A stretch of DNA of 64,000 nt from Globisporangium splendens (Eukaryota; Oomycota; Peronosporomycetes; Pythiales; Pythiaceae): positions 558,001-622,000 of the forward strand of contig VFIW01000008.1 of the NCBI GenBank assembly GCA_006386115.1, in the 5' to 3' direction. Below the pieces are notes generated by a model. That model worked only from the letters and a program-made list of their open reading frames with translations, had not been told where the DNA came from and made no database searches. Every line of letters begins with the position of its first letter. Position 1 is the stretch's first letter. A program made the position numbers and the translations under genes. Positions 23,905 to 33,069 of the stretch are shown one piece after another.

Positions 23905-23914
23905 GAGCTGGAAG

Positions 23915-24762
23915 TTACAACTCATCGTCGGCGCGCGCACCGTCATCGCCGCTGGGCTCTTGCTGGTGTAGTGCCTGCACGATATCCTGCTCCATGGCGA
24001 AGGGCGACGTCGTGGTCGCGTAGCGTTTGAATGGGACGCCGTCGACGATGAGGAACTTGGAAAAGTTCCATTTGATGTTGGACGTGATGAAGCCCGAGAG
24101 CTTGGACTTGAGGAACGTGAACAACGGATGCGCATTCGCGCCGTTCACGTCGACCTAATGAGAACATAGCCGTCAGCGAATTCAACACACCGACATATCG
24201 AGCACAACGCGTTGTACGCTGGTATCACCTTGGCAAAGACTGGGAACGTGACGTGGTAGTGTTCCTCGACAAACTGCATGATTTGAGCCTGCGTGCCTGG
24301 CTCCTGGGCGCCGAATTGGTTGCAGGGGAATGCGAGAATCTCAAGTCCCTGCTCGTGGTACTTATCATATAGCGCCTTTGACAGAAAGAAGAAGACACAC
24401 AGCAAGCGTGGAGAAATACGAGATACAGGTTCCCCCCAGTGCGTCACCAGTCACGGAAGCCTCCTCAGTAGGCACGCGCACAATACACGAGAACGCACCT
24501 GAAGCTCCTTGTAGTTTTGGTCCGTGTAGCCACACGCGCTCGCGACATTGACGACGAGGATCGCCTTCTGGTGGGAGAAGCTGCGCAGCGCCACAGCGTT
24601 GCCGTCGGCGTCGTCCACCGAGAAATCAAAGAATGTCTGCTCGTCTTCACCGCTCGCGACACCAATCGACACGGTCGTCATCACCAGCAGCACTGCGACG
24701 CACGCCAGCACACTGCGCAAGTAGAGCGAACGCGCCGCGTTTGTTCTTGTCGTCGCCACCAT
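23915..24762 (-). CDS. Glutathione peroxidase, secreted or membrane-anchored, Cys type
   Basis: Reduces (lipid) hydroperoxides with glutathione or thioredoxin. Exons on the minus strand: 24762-24499, 24375-24229 and 24154-23915, all phase 0, 216 aa. The N-terminus has an uncleaved-looking or cleavable hydrophobic segment (YLRSVLACVAVLLVMTTVSI) after a basic start, so the enzyme is probably directed into the secretory pathway or an organelle membrane. Active-site residues are all present: Cys in NVASACGYTDQNY, Gln in FPCNQFGAQEPG, Trp-Asn in KWNFSKFLIV. The catalytic position is TGC, Cys rather than selenocysteine. The tail is acidic (GDDGARADDEL). The second exon starts ALYDKYHEQG, as in phospholipid-hydroperoxide type enzymes. 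Confidence 0.93.
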
Positions 24763-24838
24763 CTTCAGCAAAATGGAAGAAGTCACAACAGGGGAATGAC
24801 AGTATAGTGTGGTCCACATTACTATCCAACATTCGATA

Positions 24839-24872
24839 ACCCAATGACCCATTGCGCAATGGGTCATTGGGT
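24839..24872. repeat. Perfect 34-bp palindrome in a divergent promoter
   Basis: ACCCAATGACCCATTGC followed at once by its exact reverse complement, no spacer. It sits about 77 bp upstream of the peroxidase ATG and 200 bp upstream of the WD40/RING ATG, and carries a CCAAT box in each orientation plus the motif TGACCCATTG twice. It could bind a dimeric factor serving both genes. Confidence 0.9.
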
Positions 24873-25072
24873 ATTGGTGGGAAACGGAGCATTTTTGGCG
24901 CGCAAGAGCCATTTTTGGGCAACGAAAGCGCGACGCGAGCGCGCGTTCTCTCCCTTCGTACGACAAGCAGCACGCGCGCAGTGGCGCAGACAGCAGCGCA
25001 TTCTGCACTCAGAAACGCTCACGTGTGCGTGTCAACAGTATCAGCTGAGTGTGTGAAGCAGTCGCAGTGAAA

Positions 25073-28000
25073 ATGGAGGGCGACTCGTCCCCACGTCCCC
25101 CGATGCGAGGACACACGCCCACGGCTGGCAGCAATGGCAATGGGAAGAAACCCCTGTTGGTGAACCGCTCTGCCGAGGAAGTGCGTCGCAATGGGTTGAA
25201 CATGGAGAAGATGATCAAGAAGAACGTGATGGCGAGCTCGCGATCGGGAAGTCTGAAGCGCGGTTTGGCTGTTGTCGAGTACTTCAAAGCGAAAAACAAA
25301 CAGCAGGATGGCGGAGCAGACGGAGGAAGCAGCAGCAATGCTATGGACGCCGATCCGCCAGTGAAGCGCACGAAGATGTCGCCGCCCCCGCCTTCGTCGT
25401 CTACGTCCGGCCAGGACGAGACCGTCATGGCTGATGCAACTAGTGGTTCCTCAATCTCGGTTGCGTCGCCGTCCCCGCGGCGCCGATCGGCAGAGCAAAC
25501 CGCGGCGCGAACGAATTTGCTCATGTCCGCAAAGGCAAGTAATGCGGGCGTGCAGCCATTAGACGACCGAGCGTTTGCGGCACGCGGTCCGCCGTCGATT
25601 ACACGCCTGAGCCAGCAGCTCACGAGTCCATTGCGGCACCGCAATTCGCCCGTGCGATCGAGAATACAAGCCATGACGGAGGAATCCATTCGCCGCCTCT
25701 CCGAGAACGGTAGCCGAGCCAGCGCTACGGGCTCTGGAGTCAACAAAGGCTTGACTGCCGTGCTGGAACAAGTCGATATTGCGCCAACAACGAATGCAAA
25801 AGTGGGGGGACTGACGTCGAAGTCTCCATTCCAGTCGTTCCAATCGAAATTCTCTGCTGCTGCTGCCTCGTCCAACCAATCTCGGCCGCAGCAACAACCG
25901 AGCCCCGCGAAGCCAAAAGCGAGTGCGCTCGTGAACCTCCTGGCGTCTCCAATGGCGCCACGCCATCATTCGATGCCACCACCACGCAGCGGTCCCATCG
26001 TCGTGGATCTTTCTCATGGCTCAGAGGAGAAACCTGCGCGGACTCCAACGACGGCATCCAAGTCGCTCGTGGCAGCGCCATCGAAACCTGCGCGTGCGCT
26101 ATTTTCGTCTCGTCCCGCGGTCGCGACCAAGTCGCTTTGCTTCTCGACTGAGGGCGTCGCGACGTCGCTTGACGTGAGCCCCGATGGTGAGATCCTCGTT
26201 GTCGGCTTCACCGATGGTTCCGTGCGTCTATACGAGATGGACAGCAATGTCCCCAGTGATCGCCACGGGTACCTGCTGGGTCACATTGATGAAGAGTCGA
26301 GTCAGGGTGCGGCGAACGCGAACCTGCGCGTCAAGATCACGGCCGATGGACGGTACGTGTTCGTCGGCTGCCGCACGGGGCCGCGCGTCGTCATGAGCAT
26401 CAATTTGCACAACTACCGCAATGAAAAAGGTAAGGTACTTCGTGTTTTACGCTGCTGATACTGTAGCATTTGGTGTTGACCTTTTGTGTGTGTGGTTTGT
26501 AGAAAGCGAAGACGAAGACTTTAACCATTTGCAGAAGCATTTCCATGCCAATCCCAGAGTTCGGGTAAGGTGTCTTCAAATACCTGCTGTCTGGTGATGC
26601 TTCGCTTTCGCTCACATATATGCATTTGATAGGGATTCTCGGATGTGACCAAGTACGTGCCGCCACGTGGAAAAGCTACGAATCGGTACGCTATTGCCTC
26701 TTGCTGTCACTTTAGTTCAGCCCTTTGCGCTCACATTCCTTGTGCTTGTGGATATGTAGCCATGCGTACTATCTGCTCTGTGGTCTGGGCGTCGGCAACT
26801 TGCACTTGTGGCGGTTCGTCGAAGCGCGGCATGCGTCGGCGTTGCCGTCGTGGCACTACATGTACGAGTTCAAAGCGAACGGCAACACGGCGATCGCGTG
26901 CGAGTTTTTGCCTCCAGCGGCTGGAATCGATGGGAGCACGTCGTTGACGATCGCAGGCACGTGCCACGACAAGAACCTGCGTGTTTGGGAACTGGAGCAA
27001 GAAGCTTCTGTAGATGGCGATGGCGACGCATCCGATGGCCGTGAGACCGGGGACGACGACGACGACGACGGCTCCGATCCGTTTCACGGAGTTATGCACA
27101 CCGTCAAGTCACATGCCGACATCCCAAACACCAAGGACATCGCAGCGATATACGGCGGGTACGCGTACGGCATCTCACCGACTGGGGACGCATACCGCCT
27201 CGCGATCCGTAATCCTGGTGTTCGCCACGAGTTCGAGATGGAGAAGTTTGATACCGGGGGCTCGAACAACAAGTCGCGCCGGTCGACGATCCTGCTCGAG
27301 TCCGTGCACGCGAGCGACGACGGCAACGTCATGATCGTCGTCTCAACCGAGGGCATCTTCTATTATGCCAACAACATTTTGTCGTCGACGGAGGGGGAGA
27401 GTGCAGATGCGACGGTGTCGTTCATGAAGATCATTGGCAAGAATGCGTCGTTGAACCCACAGTACAAGACGCCGATGAAAGTATACACGCCGCGATTACT
27501 TGCCTCTGCTGCCAATGCTGCACCACCGACAGCCATGATGGCCATGGTCACGAATCCCGCGAGCGAAGACGAAGGCGGCGACGGGTACCTCAATGTGGAC
27601 CCGACCGAGGGCTTCGCGGCGCGCTGGATGGTGCCAAGCAAAGGCCGCGATTGCTGGGTCTGCGGTGTGCGCAACATCTCGCACTGGCAGGCGCCGCCGG
27701 AGAACCAGCAGCAGAAGGCATGTGCGCAAAAGGCAAATAGTCCAAGTGGACAGCGAGATGTCAGCAAGGCATCTCAATCAAAGAGATCGTCGACGACCAG
27801 CTACGAGAAGAAACCAACTAACATCGAAGCGCCATCTCCACGTAGTCAAAGCAGCTCGGTTGAGACGACGCCACTAGCGAGTCCGACGCGAGCATCGAAG
27901 GCCAAAGCCAAGTTGGCGGCAGCGCGCAAGTCTGCAAGTGCGTCGTCCTCCACCGTGACGCCGCGCTCGGGACCCTCCTTGGCAAGAGCAACTCTAGGCG

Positions 28001-28722
28001 ACAGTGCGCTCGGGAAGCCTCCGACGGGTACATTCAGCAGCAGCAGCAGCAAGGCACGGCAACGCATCGAGGCTGATGAGGACAGTGATCCGTCTCCGAG
28101 CCGCCGTTCCAGCGGCAATACGACGGCATCTAGTGAACTTGCCGAGGAGCTCGAGCGGTACAAGGAGCGGTACAACAAGATCGTGATGGAATGGCAGCGC
28201 CGTTTAAAGGGCGAGCGGCAGATGCGGCGTCTGTGGAAGACGCGCGAGACCGAGTTCAACAAGGAACTGGACGACACGCTCGACAAGTTGTACAACGCCG
28301 AGCAGGAGCTCGTGGCGCTCAAGGAGGCCCACAAGGACGCCGAGAAGCGGTTCAGCTTCGAGAAACTCAAGGCCGAGCAGCAGAGTTCCGTCAAGTCCAG
28401 GTACGAGCAGCTCTGTGCGCAATTGCAGGAGAAACTGGCGCTGCTGGACGACCAGAAGCGCGTGATGGAGCAGACGACCAAGACACTGCTGCAGGAGGTG
28501 GACCGCAACGTGCGCGCGCTCAAGCCGTCGCCGTCGCTGCTGGGCGAGCGCAGCGAGTGCGTCGTGTGCAAGGACCATGAGGCCAACACGGCGATCATCC
28601 CGTGCGGCCACCTGGTGTTCTGCGAGGACGACGGCGAGGTGTACCGCCGCAATGCGCCTGGCGGGCACGTCGTGTGCCCCATTTGCCAGCGCGAACTCAT
28701 CTCGCTCCTGCGTATTTATTAA
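25073..28722 (+). CDS. Large WD40, coiled-coil and RING-finger protein (probable E3 ubiquitin ligase)
   Basis: Exons 25073-26429, 26503-26564, 26633-26685 and 26760-28722 join in phase (1, 0, 2) to give 1144 aa. Order: a disordered, Ser/Pro-rich N-terminal third with a basic patch; WD40-like blades from about residue 350 (VATSLDVSPDGEILVVGFTD, VKITADGRYVFVGCRTG, YYLLCGLGVGNLHLWRF, GTCHDKNLRVWELE); an Asp-rich loop; a further beta-rich part; a Ser/Thr-rich linker; a coiled coil (ELAEELERYKERYNKIVMEW onward, about 150 residues); and a C-terminal C3HC4-type RING at about 1091-1136 (CVVCKDHEANTAIIPCGH, then CPICQREL). RING fingers recruit E2 enzymes, so ubiquitin ligase activity is inferred. The RING resembles those of MGRN/XIAP-like proteins. 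The frame's first ATG has context AAAATGG. I do not recognise an exact homologue. Confidence 0.85.
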
Positions 28723-28882
28723 GAGAAACAAAATGCAAACAAACAAATAGCCATATAGATAAGTGAATATCCAGCCACTAGCACATATGCACACGCACAA
28801 AATGGAGAAAGACAAGATGGTTGCAGCATACGTGTCTGTCTTCGTTTACAACTCCTGTTTAATATATCTAAGCGTTTTCTCT

Positions 28883-30790
28883 TTAGTAGTGAATGCCAGC
28901 GGCGAGGCTCGTGGCCTGCTTGGCCGAGCGCACGGCGCCGATGGCGAACACCTCTCGTCGCGTGGCCTGGTGCTTGATCTCGATGCGCTCACCCGGACCA
29001 GCGAAGTACACTGTGTGCTGGCCGATCTCGTCGCCGAGGCGGAGCGACTGCGTTGGGACGGAGCCCGTGGCGCCAGTGCACGCGGCGCCGGTCGCGACGA
29101 GCGACTTGACGATCGTCTTGGCCGTGCCACTTGGCGCGTCAAGCTTCTTGGTGTGGTGGATCTCCGACACCTCGACGTTCCATCCTTCGGTCGGGAGCTT
29201 GAACGCCGCGGCCTTGACCAAGTCGCACACCAGCGGCACGCCGACGGAGAAGTTCGACTTGAGCACCACGGCCGCGTGCTTGCTGTACTCGTCAATAGAC
29301 GCAGTTGGCAAGCTGCCGGTCGTGCCCACGACAAGCGATGGGTACTTGCCGTTCTTGAACGCAGCCTTGTCCTGGGCGAGGAGCCACGAGATCAGCGCCT
29401 TCGTGCCTTCTGGGAGCGTCACGTCGACGATCACATCGTATGAGCCAGCGGCTGGGACGACGTTCTTGCGGAGATCGAACGCACCAGCGAACTCCACGCT
29501 CTTGTCCGTGGTCTGTTGCAACTCCGACACGATGAGCGAGCCGAGACGACCAGCAGCACCGTGGACAGCCACGCGGAGCGCGTTGCTGCTGGCAGGAGTG
29601 CCAGCGCCAGTCGCAGCAGGTGCCGCAGCCTGACGAGCGGCGACGATGTCCTGGTACTCCTTGATCGCATCCGAGAGACGACGCGCACCGAGTTCCAAGT
29701 CGTGGTAGTCGTACCATGAGAAACTCAAACGCAGGTAGTTCTTCATGGACTCGCTGAACGACGAGCCAGGCAAGTACATGACCTTGTGCTTCTCGGCGAT
29801 CGGGAGCAACTCCGCGGCGCTCATGTTCTCTGGGAGACGCACGAGCACGAAGTAACCACCGTTTGGAACTTCGAAGGTCACGCCCTCAGGCAAGTGCTTC
29901 TTGAGTTCCTTCATCAAGGCATCAGCGCGCTGCCAGAGCGTCTGCACGGAAAAATCCAAGTGTTCCTGCTGCTTGCCCGAAGTGATCGCAGCGTGCACGA
30001 TGCCCGAGACCACAGGACTGATACCACCGCTCGAGTCCAATTGGCCCGAGTTGACAATCACGTCGAGCAGCTTTGGCGAGCCCTGGATCCAGCCGAGACG
30101 AAGCGCTGGCGCCAAGATCTTGGAGAACGAACCGAGCGCGAGCACCGTGCCGTGTGTGTCGAACGTGAACATTGGTGGTGGTGGCGTGATGTGTGGGAAC
30201 GAGAGCAACTGGTACACTTCATCGGCGACGACCATGAAGTTGTACTTGACACTCAATTCGACAATCTTCTTGCGCTTCTCCGCCGACAACGTACGGCCCG
30301 TTGGGTTGTGGCACGTTGGGATGGTGTACAGCATCTTTGGCACGATGCCGAGCTCCAACAAACGCTCAAGCTCGACGACATCAATACCGTCTTCCTCCAT
30401 GCGGATCTGGCGCACGTTGATCTTGAAGTCCTTCATGATGCTGAGCGCCAAGAAGTACGACGGTTCCTCCATGAACACCAAGTCGCCTGCTTGCGCAAAG
30501 AGCGAACAGACGAGAGCGATGCCACCGGTGACGCCGTTCGTGATGAAGAGCTTCTCCGGGTCCACAGGCGCCTTGTAGCCCTTGGTGAGGAACTCGGCGA
30601 GCGCGTGACGGAACTTCGGGTACCCCTTGATGTGGCCGTACTGCAGGAACATCGGGTCGGTCTCCTCGAACTTGAGCGCCGCGCACTCGCGGATCTTGTC
30701 GAGTGGCAGCATGGACGGCGCCGGCTGGCCCACCTTGAAGTTGATCATCGTGTCGGCCGTCGGCACGACGTACTGGCCGTAGTCACCCAT
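28883..30790 (-). CDS. Fusion of a PLP aminotransferase and dihydrodipicolinate reductase (lysine biosynthesis)
   Basis: Single exon, 635 aa from the ATG at 30790. Residues about 1-400 form a fold-type-I aminotransferase: NFKVGQPAPSMLPLDKI, YGHIKGYPKFRHALAEFL, TNGVTGGIALVCSLFA, TIPTCHNPTGRTLS, DEVYQLLSFP and the PLP-binding Lys in GSFSKILAPALRLGWIQG, closest in feel to 2-aminoadipate/LysN-type enzymes. After an Ala/Pro-rich linker comes a complete DapB domain: NAD(P)-binding VAVHGAAGRLGSLIVSEL, VDVTLPEGT, VVGTTG, SNFSVGVPL, and the DapB signature EIHHTKKLDAPSGTAK. DapB makes tetrahydrodipicolinate in the diaminopimelate route to lysine; an aminotransferase (DapL) can act on that very product, so the fusion may couple consecutive steps. 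No transit peptide is evident. A CT tract abuts the start codon. Confidence 0.92.
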   Translation of the reverse strand: MGDYGQYVVPTADTMINFKVGQPAPSMLPLDKIRECAALKFEETDPMFLQYGHIKGYPKFRHALAEFLTKGYKAPVDPEKLFITNGVTGGIALVCSLFAQAGDLVFMEEPSYFLALSIMKDFKINVRQIRMEEDGIDVVELERLLELGIVPKMLYTIPTCHNPTGRTLSAEKRKKIVELSVKYNFMVVADEVYQLLSFPHITPPPPMFTFDTHGTVLALGSFSKILAPALRLGWIQGSPKLLDVIVNSGQLDSSGGISPVVSGIVHAAITSGKQQEHLDFSVQTLWQRADALMKELKKHLPEGVTFEVPNGGYFVLVRLPENMSAAELLPIAEKHKVMYLPGSSFSESMKNYLRLSFSWYDYHDLELGARRLSDAIKEYQDIVAARQAAAPAATGAGTPASSNALRVAVHGAAGRLGSLIVSELQQTTDKSVEFAGAFDLRKNVVPAAGSYDVIVDVTLPEGTKALISWLLAQDKAAFKNGKYPSLVVGTTGSLPTASIDEYSKHAAVVLKSNFSVGVPLVCDLVKAAAFKLPTEGWNVEVSEIHHTKKLDAPSGTAKTIVKSLVATGAACTGATGSVPTQSLRLGDEIGQHTVYFAGPGERIEIKHQATRREVFAIGAVRSAKQATSLAAGIHY

Positions 30791-31284
30791 ATTCAGAGAG
30801 AGAGAGAGAGAGAGAGAGAAGTGAAGAGATGCGCTTGGTCGAAGGATCTTTCCAAAGTGCCAATGTGGCAAGTGCAACTCACTGCCTGCAACCGTTGCGG
30901 ACACGAATCGGTTGAAATTAGGACGGATCCTAGAAGAACACATTGGGAACACCTCTCCAACGCCACAAGAATGTTCGTTTTATGTAAAATAGTGTGGCAA
31001 ACATGAGAATGGGACTTTGCTGACGACGCGAATGCAGAATGGGCAAACAGTGTGCAGCCACCAACCAAACGCAGCTTCAAAGACGGATCAGCCAATCATC
31101 GACCAGCACTCTGATCCATCTCATCTGTTTCACAGTAGTTTTGGGCTGTCCAATGCCTTACTTTGGGTTCTTTCGCTGCATCGACGTACACATCGGTAGT
31201 TTCTATTCTTGAGTGTCTATTTCTAAAAGTTCGAGTTTGCAAACTCTCCAAGCATTGCTGCATCAATAGCGAGCAGCACCAACA
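30791..31284. promoter_or_regulatory. Divergent promoter between lysine and histidine genes
   Basis: 494 bp separate the start codons of the aminotransferase-DapB gene (minus) and HIS6 (plus). I found no perfect TGACTCA Gcn4-type site. Apart from the CT tract nothing stands out. Confidence 0.45.
30795..30819. repeat. (CT)n tract in the 5' leader of the aminotransferase-DapB gene
   Basis: Twelve AG units on the plus strand, read as CT in the mRNA, ending 5 nt before the ATG. Polypyrimidine so close to the start could influence initiation or transcription start choice. Confidence 0.9.
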
Positions 31285-32684
31285 ATGGCGATGGCGGCGA
31301 AAATGCGCTTCCGTCCGTGCATCGACATCCACGCGGGCGAGGTAAAGCAGATCGTGGGCTCGACGCTCACGGACGACAAGGCACAGACACCCGTGACGAA
31401 CTTTGTAGCCACGCAGAGCGCGGGCGAATTCGCCAAGTGAGTGCCGCGGTATTGCATTGCAATCGTCCTGCAAGCGCAGCGTCGGACGAACGATTGCTGG
31501 CACTAAAGACATCGGTGTTGCTCTATTGTTCCGTGCGCAGGCTGTACAAACGCGATGGCTTGACAGGCGGACACGTCATCATGCTCGGCGCGTCCGAGGA
31601 GAACAAGAGCGCAGCGCTGGAAGCGCTTCAAGCGTACCCCAACGGACTGCAAATCGGAGGTGCGTGTCGACTGTGTGCATATCGTAGTCCCCGCTGTGAG
31701 CGCAGTGCGTAATGGCTTATTTGCCCTCGTGTAGGTGGCATCAGTGCCGACAACTGCCGTTTCTACGTGGAGAATGGTGCGAGTCATGTGATCGTGACGT
31801 CGTACGTGTTCCGCGACGGGGAAATCGATTTCGAGCGCCTGACGAAGCTGAAGGATCTCGTCGGCAGGGAGCACCTTGCAAGTGGCAATTATAAACTACT
31901 GAGCGCATGCGCGTGGATGCGTTTAGCGTCCATATTCTAACATCCTATCGTCGCTGCGCTGTTGTTAACCAGGTGCTGGACCTGAGCTGCCGGAAGAAAG
32001 CCGAAGATGGCAAGTTTTATGTCATGACGGACCGATGGCAAAAGTTTACGACCACCTCAATTGAGTATGTGCATTCTCCCGTCATTTTTGGATTTGCATC
32101 TTGAATTGCGGCTAATACCCGCATGGTGTTGTGTGTCTTCGCAGTGAAAACTTGTTCCACAAGCTCGCCGAATATTGCGATGAGTTCTTGGTGCACGCGG
32201 TGGACGTCGAGGGCAAGCGATGCGGCATTCAGGTTCTCTAACATACTTCGTTATCTCTTCGTCGTTTGGAAACGGATGGATACTGATGTGTTACGTCTGT
32301 GGCACTCATCTATACAGCAAGAGCTTGTGGAGCTCCTGGCGGAGTGGAGTCCAATCCCAGTCACGTACGCCGGTGGTGCCAGCTCCCTGGTATGAAACCC
32401 AGTTGCCGTCGTAAGCGTCGAAGAGTAGCCTTTTTGCTTACTGATTGTGTTATGTGTGGTAGGCGGACTTGGACTTCGTTGCTCGCATTGGCAAGGGCAA
32501 GGTACGTTACTGGACAGTTGAGCGTTTCTACTGCAGAGGTGTGCAGTTAATACTGACTGATGCTGCTGTGGTATGGATGGTTTGATATGCGCAGGTGGAT
32601 CTGTCGATCGGCAGCGCGCTCGACATCTTCGGTGGCGACATCCGCTACGACGACGTCGTGGCGTGGAACAACGCGCGGAAGTAA
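31285..32684 (+). CDS. HIS6: ProFAR isomerase, HIS6/HisA type (histidine biosynthesis)
   Basis: Isomerises phosphoribosylformimino-AICAR ribotide in histidine synthesis. Eight exons: 31285-31436, 31541-31659, 31735-31877, 31973-32064, 32145-32232, 32318-32389, 32463-32501 and 32595-32684, all in phase, giving 264 aa, the length of yeast His6. Landmarks: [18 protein letters not shown] with the catalytic Asp in [69 protein letters not shown] and the closing [14 protein letters not shown]. The SCRKK and [12 protein letters not shown] blocks mark the eukaryotic subtype. The third intron (31878-31972) is of the GC-AG class (GCAAGT donor): only this choice joins REHL to VLDLSC. This is the most intron-dense gene here. 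Some Met codons at the start (1, 3, 7) are alternative starts. Confidence 0.95.
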
Positions 32685-33069
32685 GCGAGACGACGAACCA
32701 TCACAGCGCAAAAGTGTAGCCATTCGTACTTAGTTGAAGTGTCACAATAACACACACTCCTTTTGCTTCATGCAACTTTCGTGCGACACACCACTCAGTT
32801 GAGCTCTTCAGGTGGCCCACATGGATAATTGCTGCACGCTGATTGGCAGACATAAATAGAGCGACAACCGTGCTCTGATTGGCGGATTCAGCAGTTCTCA
32901 ATGCCAGTTGACGGTTTCGTCACGCTCATGTCAAACAGTGCGAAGAAGGAGAACACGGTCGCGTGGGCAGCACACGAAGCAGCATTGCGGACGGCTGCAC
33001 CACCGGCACGATTGCATTCCACAGTTGACGCAGCAGCTGCAATAACAGTGCGAAGGCGGTGTCGAGTGT
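32685..33069. other. Intergenic gap
   Basis: About 385 bp; nothing identified. Its last 150 bp become coding-like and may be the most decayed edge of the synthetase relic that follows. Confidence 0.35.

Noticed and set aside
24499..24762. Glutathione peroxidase considered as a selenoprotein
   Set aside because: The catalytic codon is TGC (Cys), with no in-frame TGA, so no selenocysteine is needed.
29786..31006. 400-codon plus-strand frame opposite the aminotransferase
   Set aside because: Antisense shadow that also reads through the CT tract as a dipeptide repeat.
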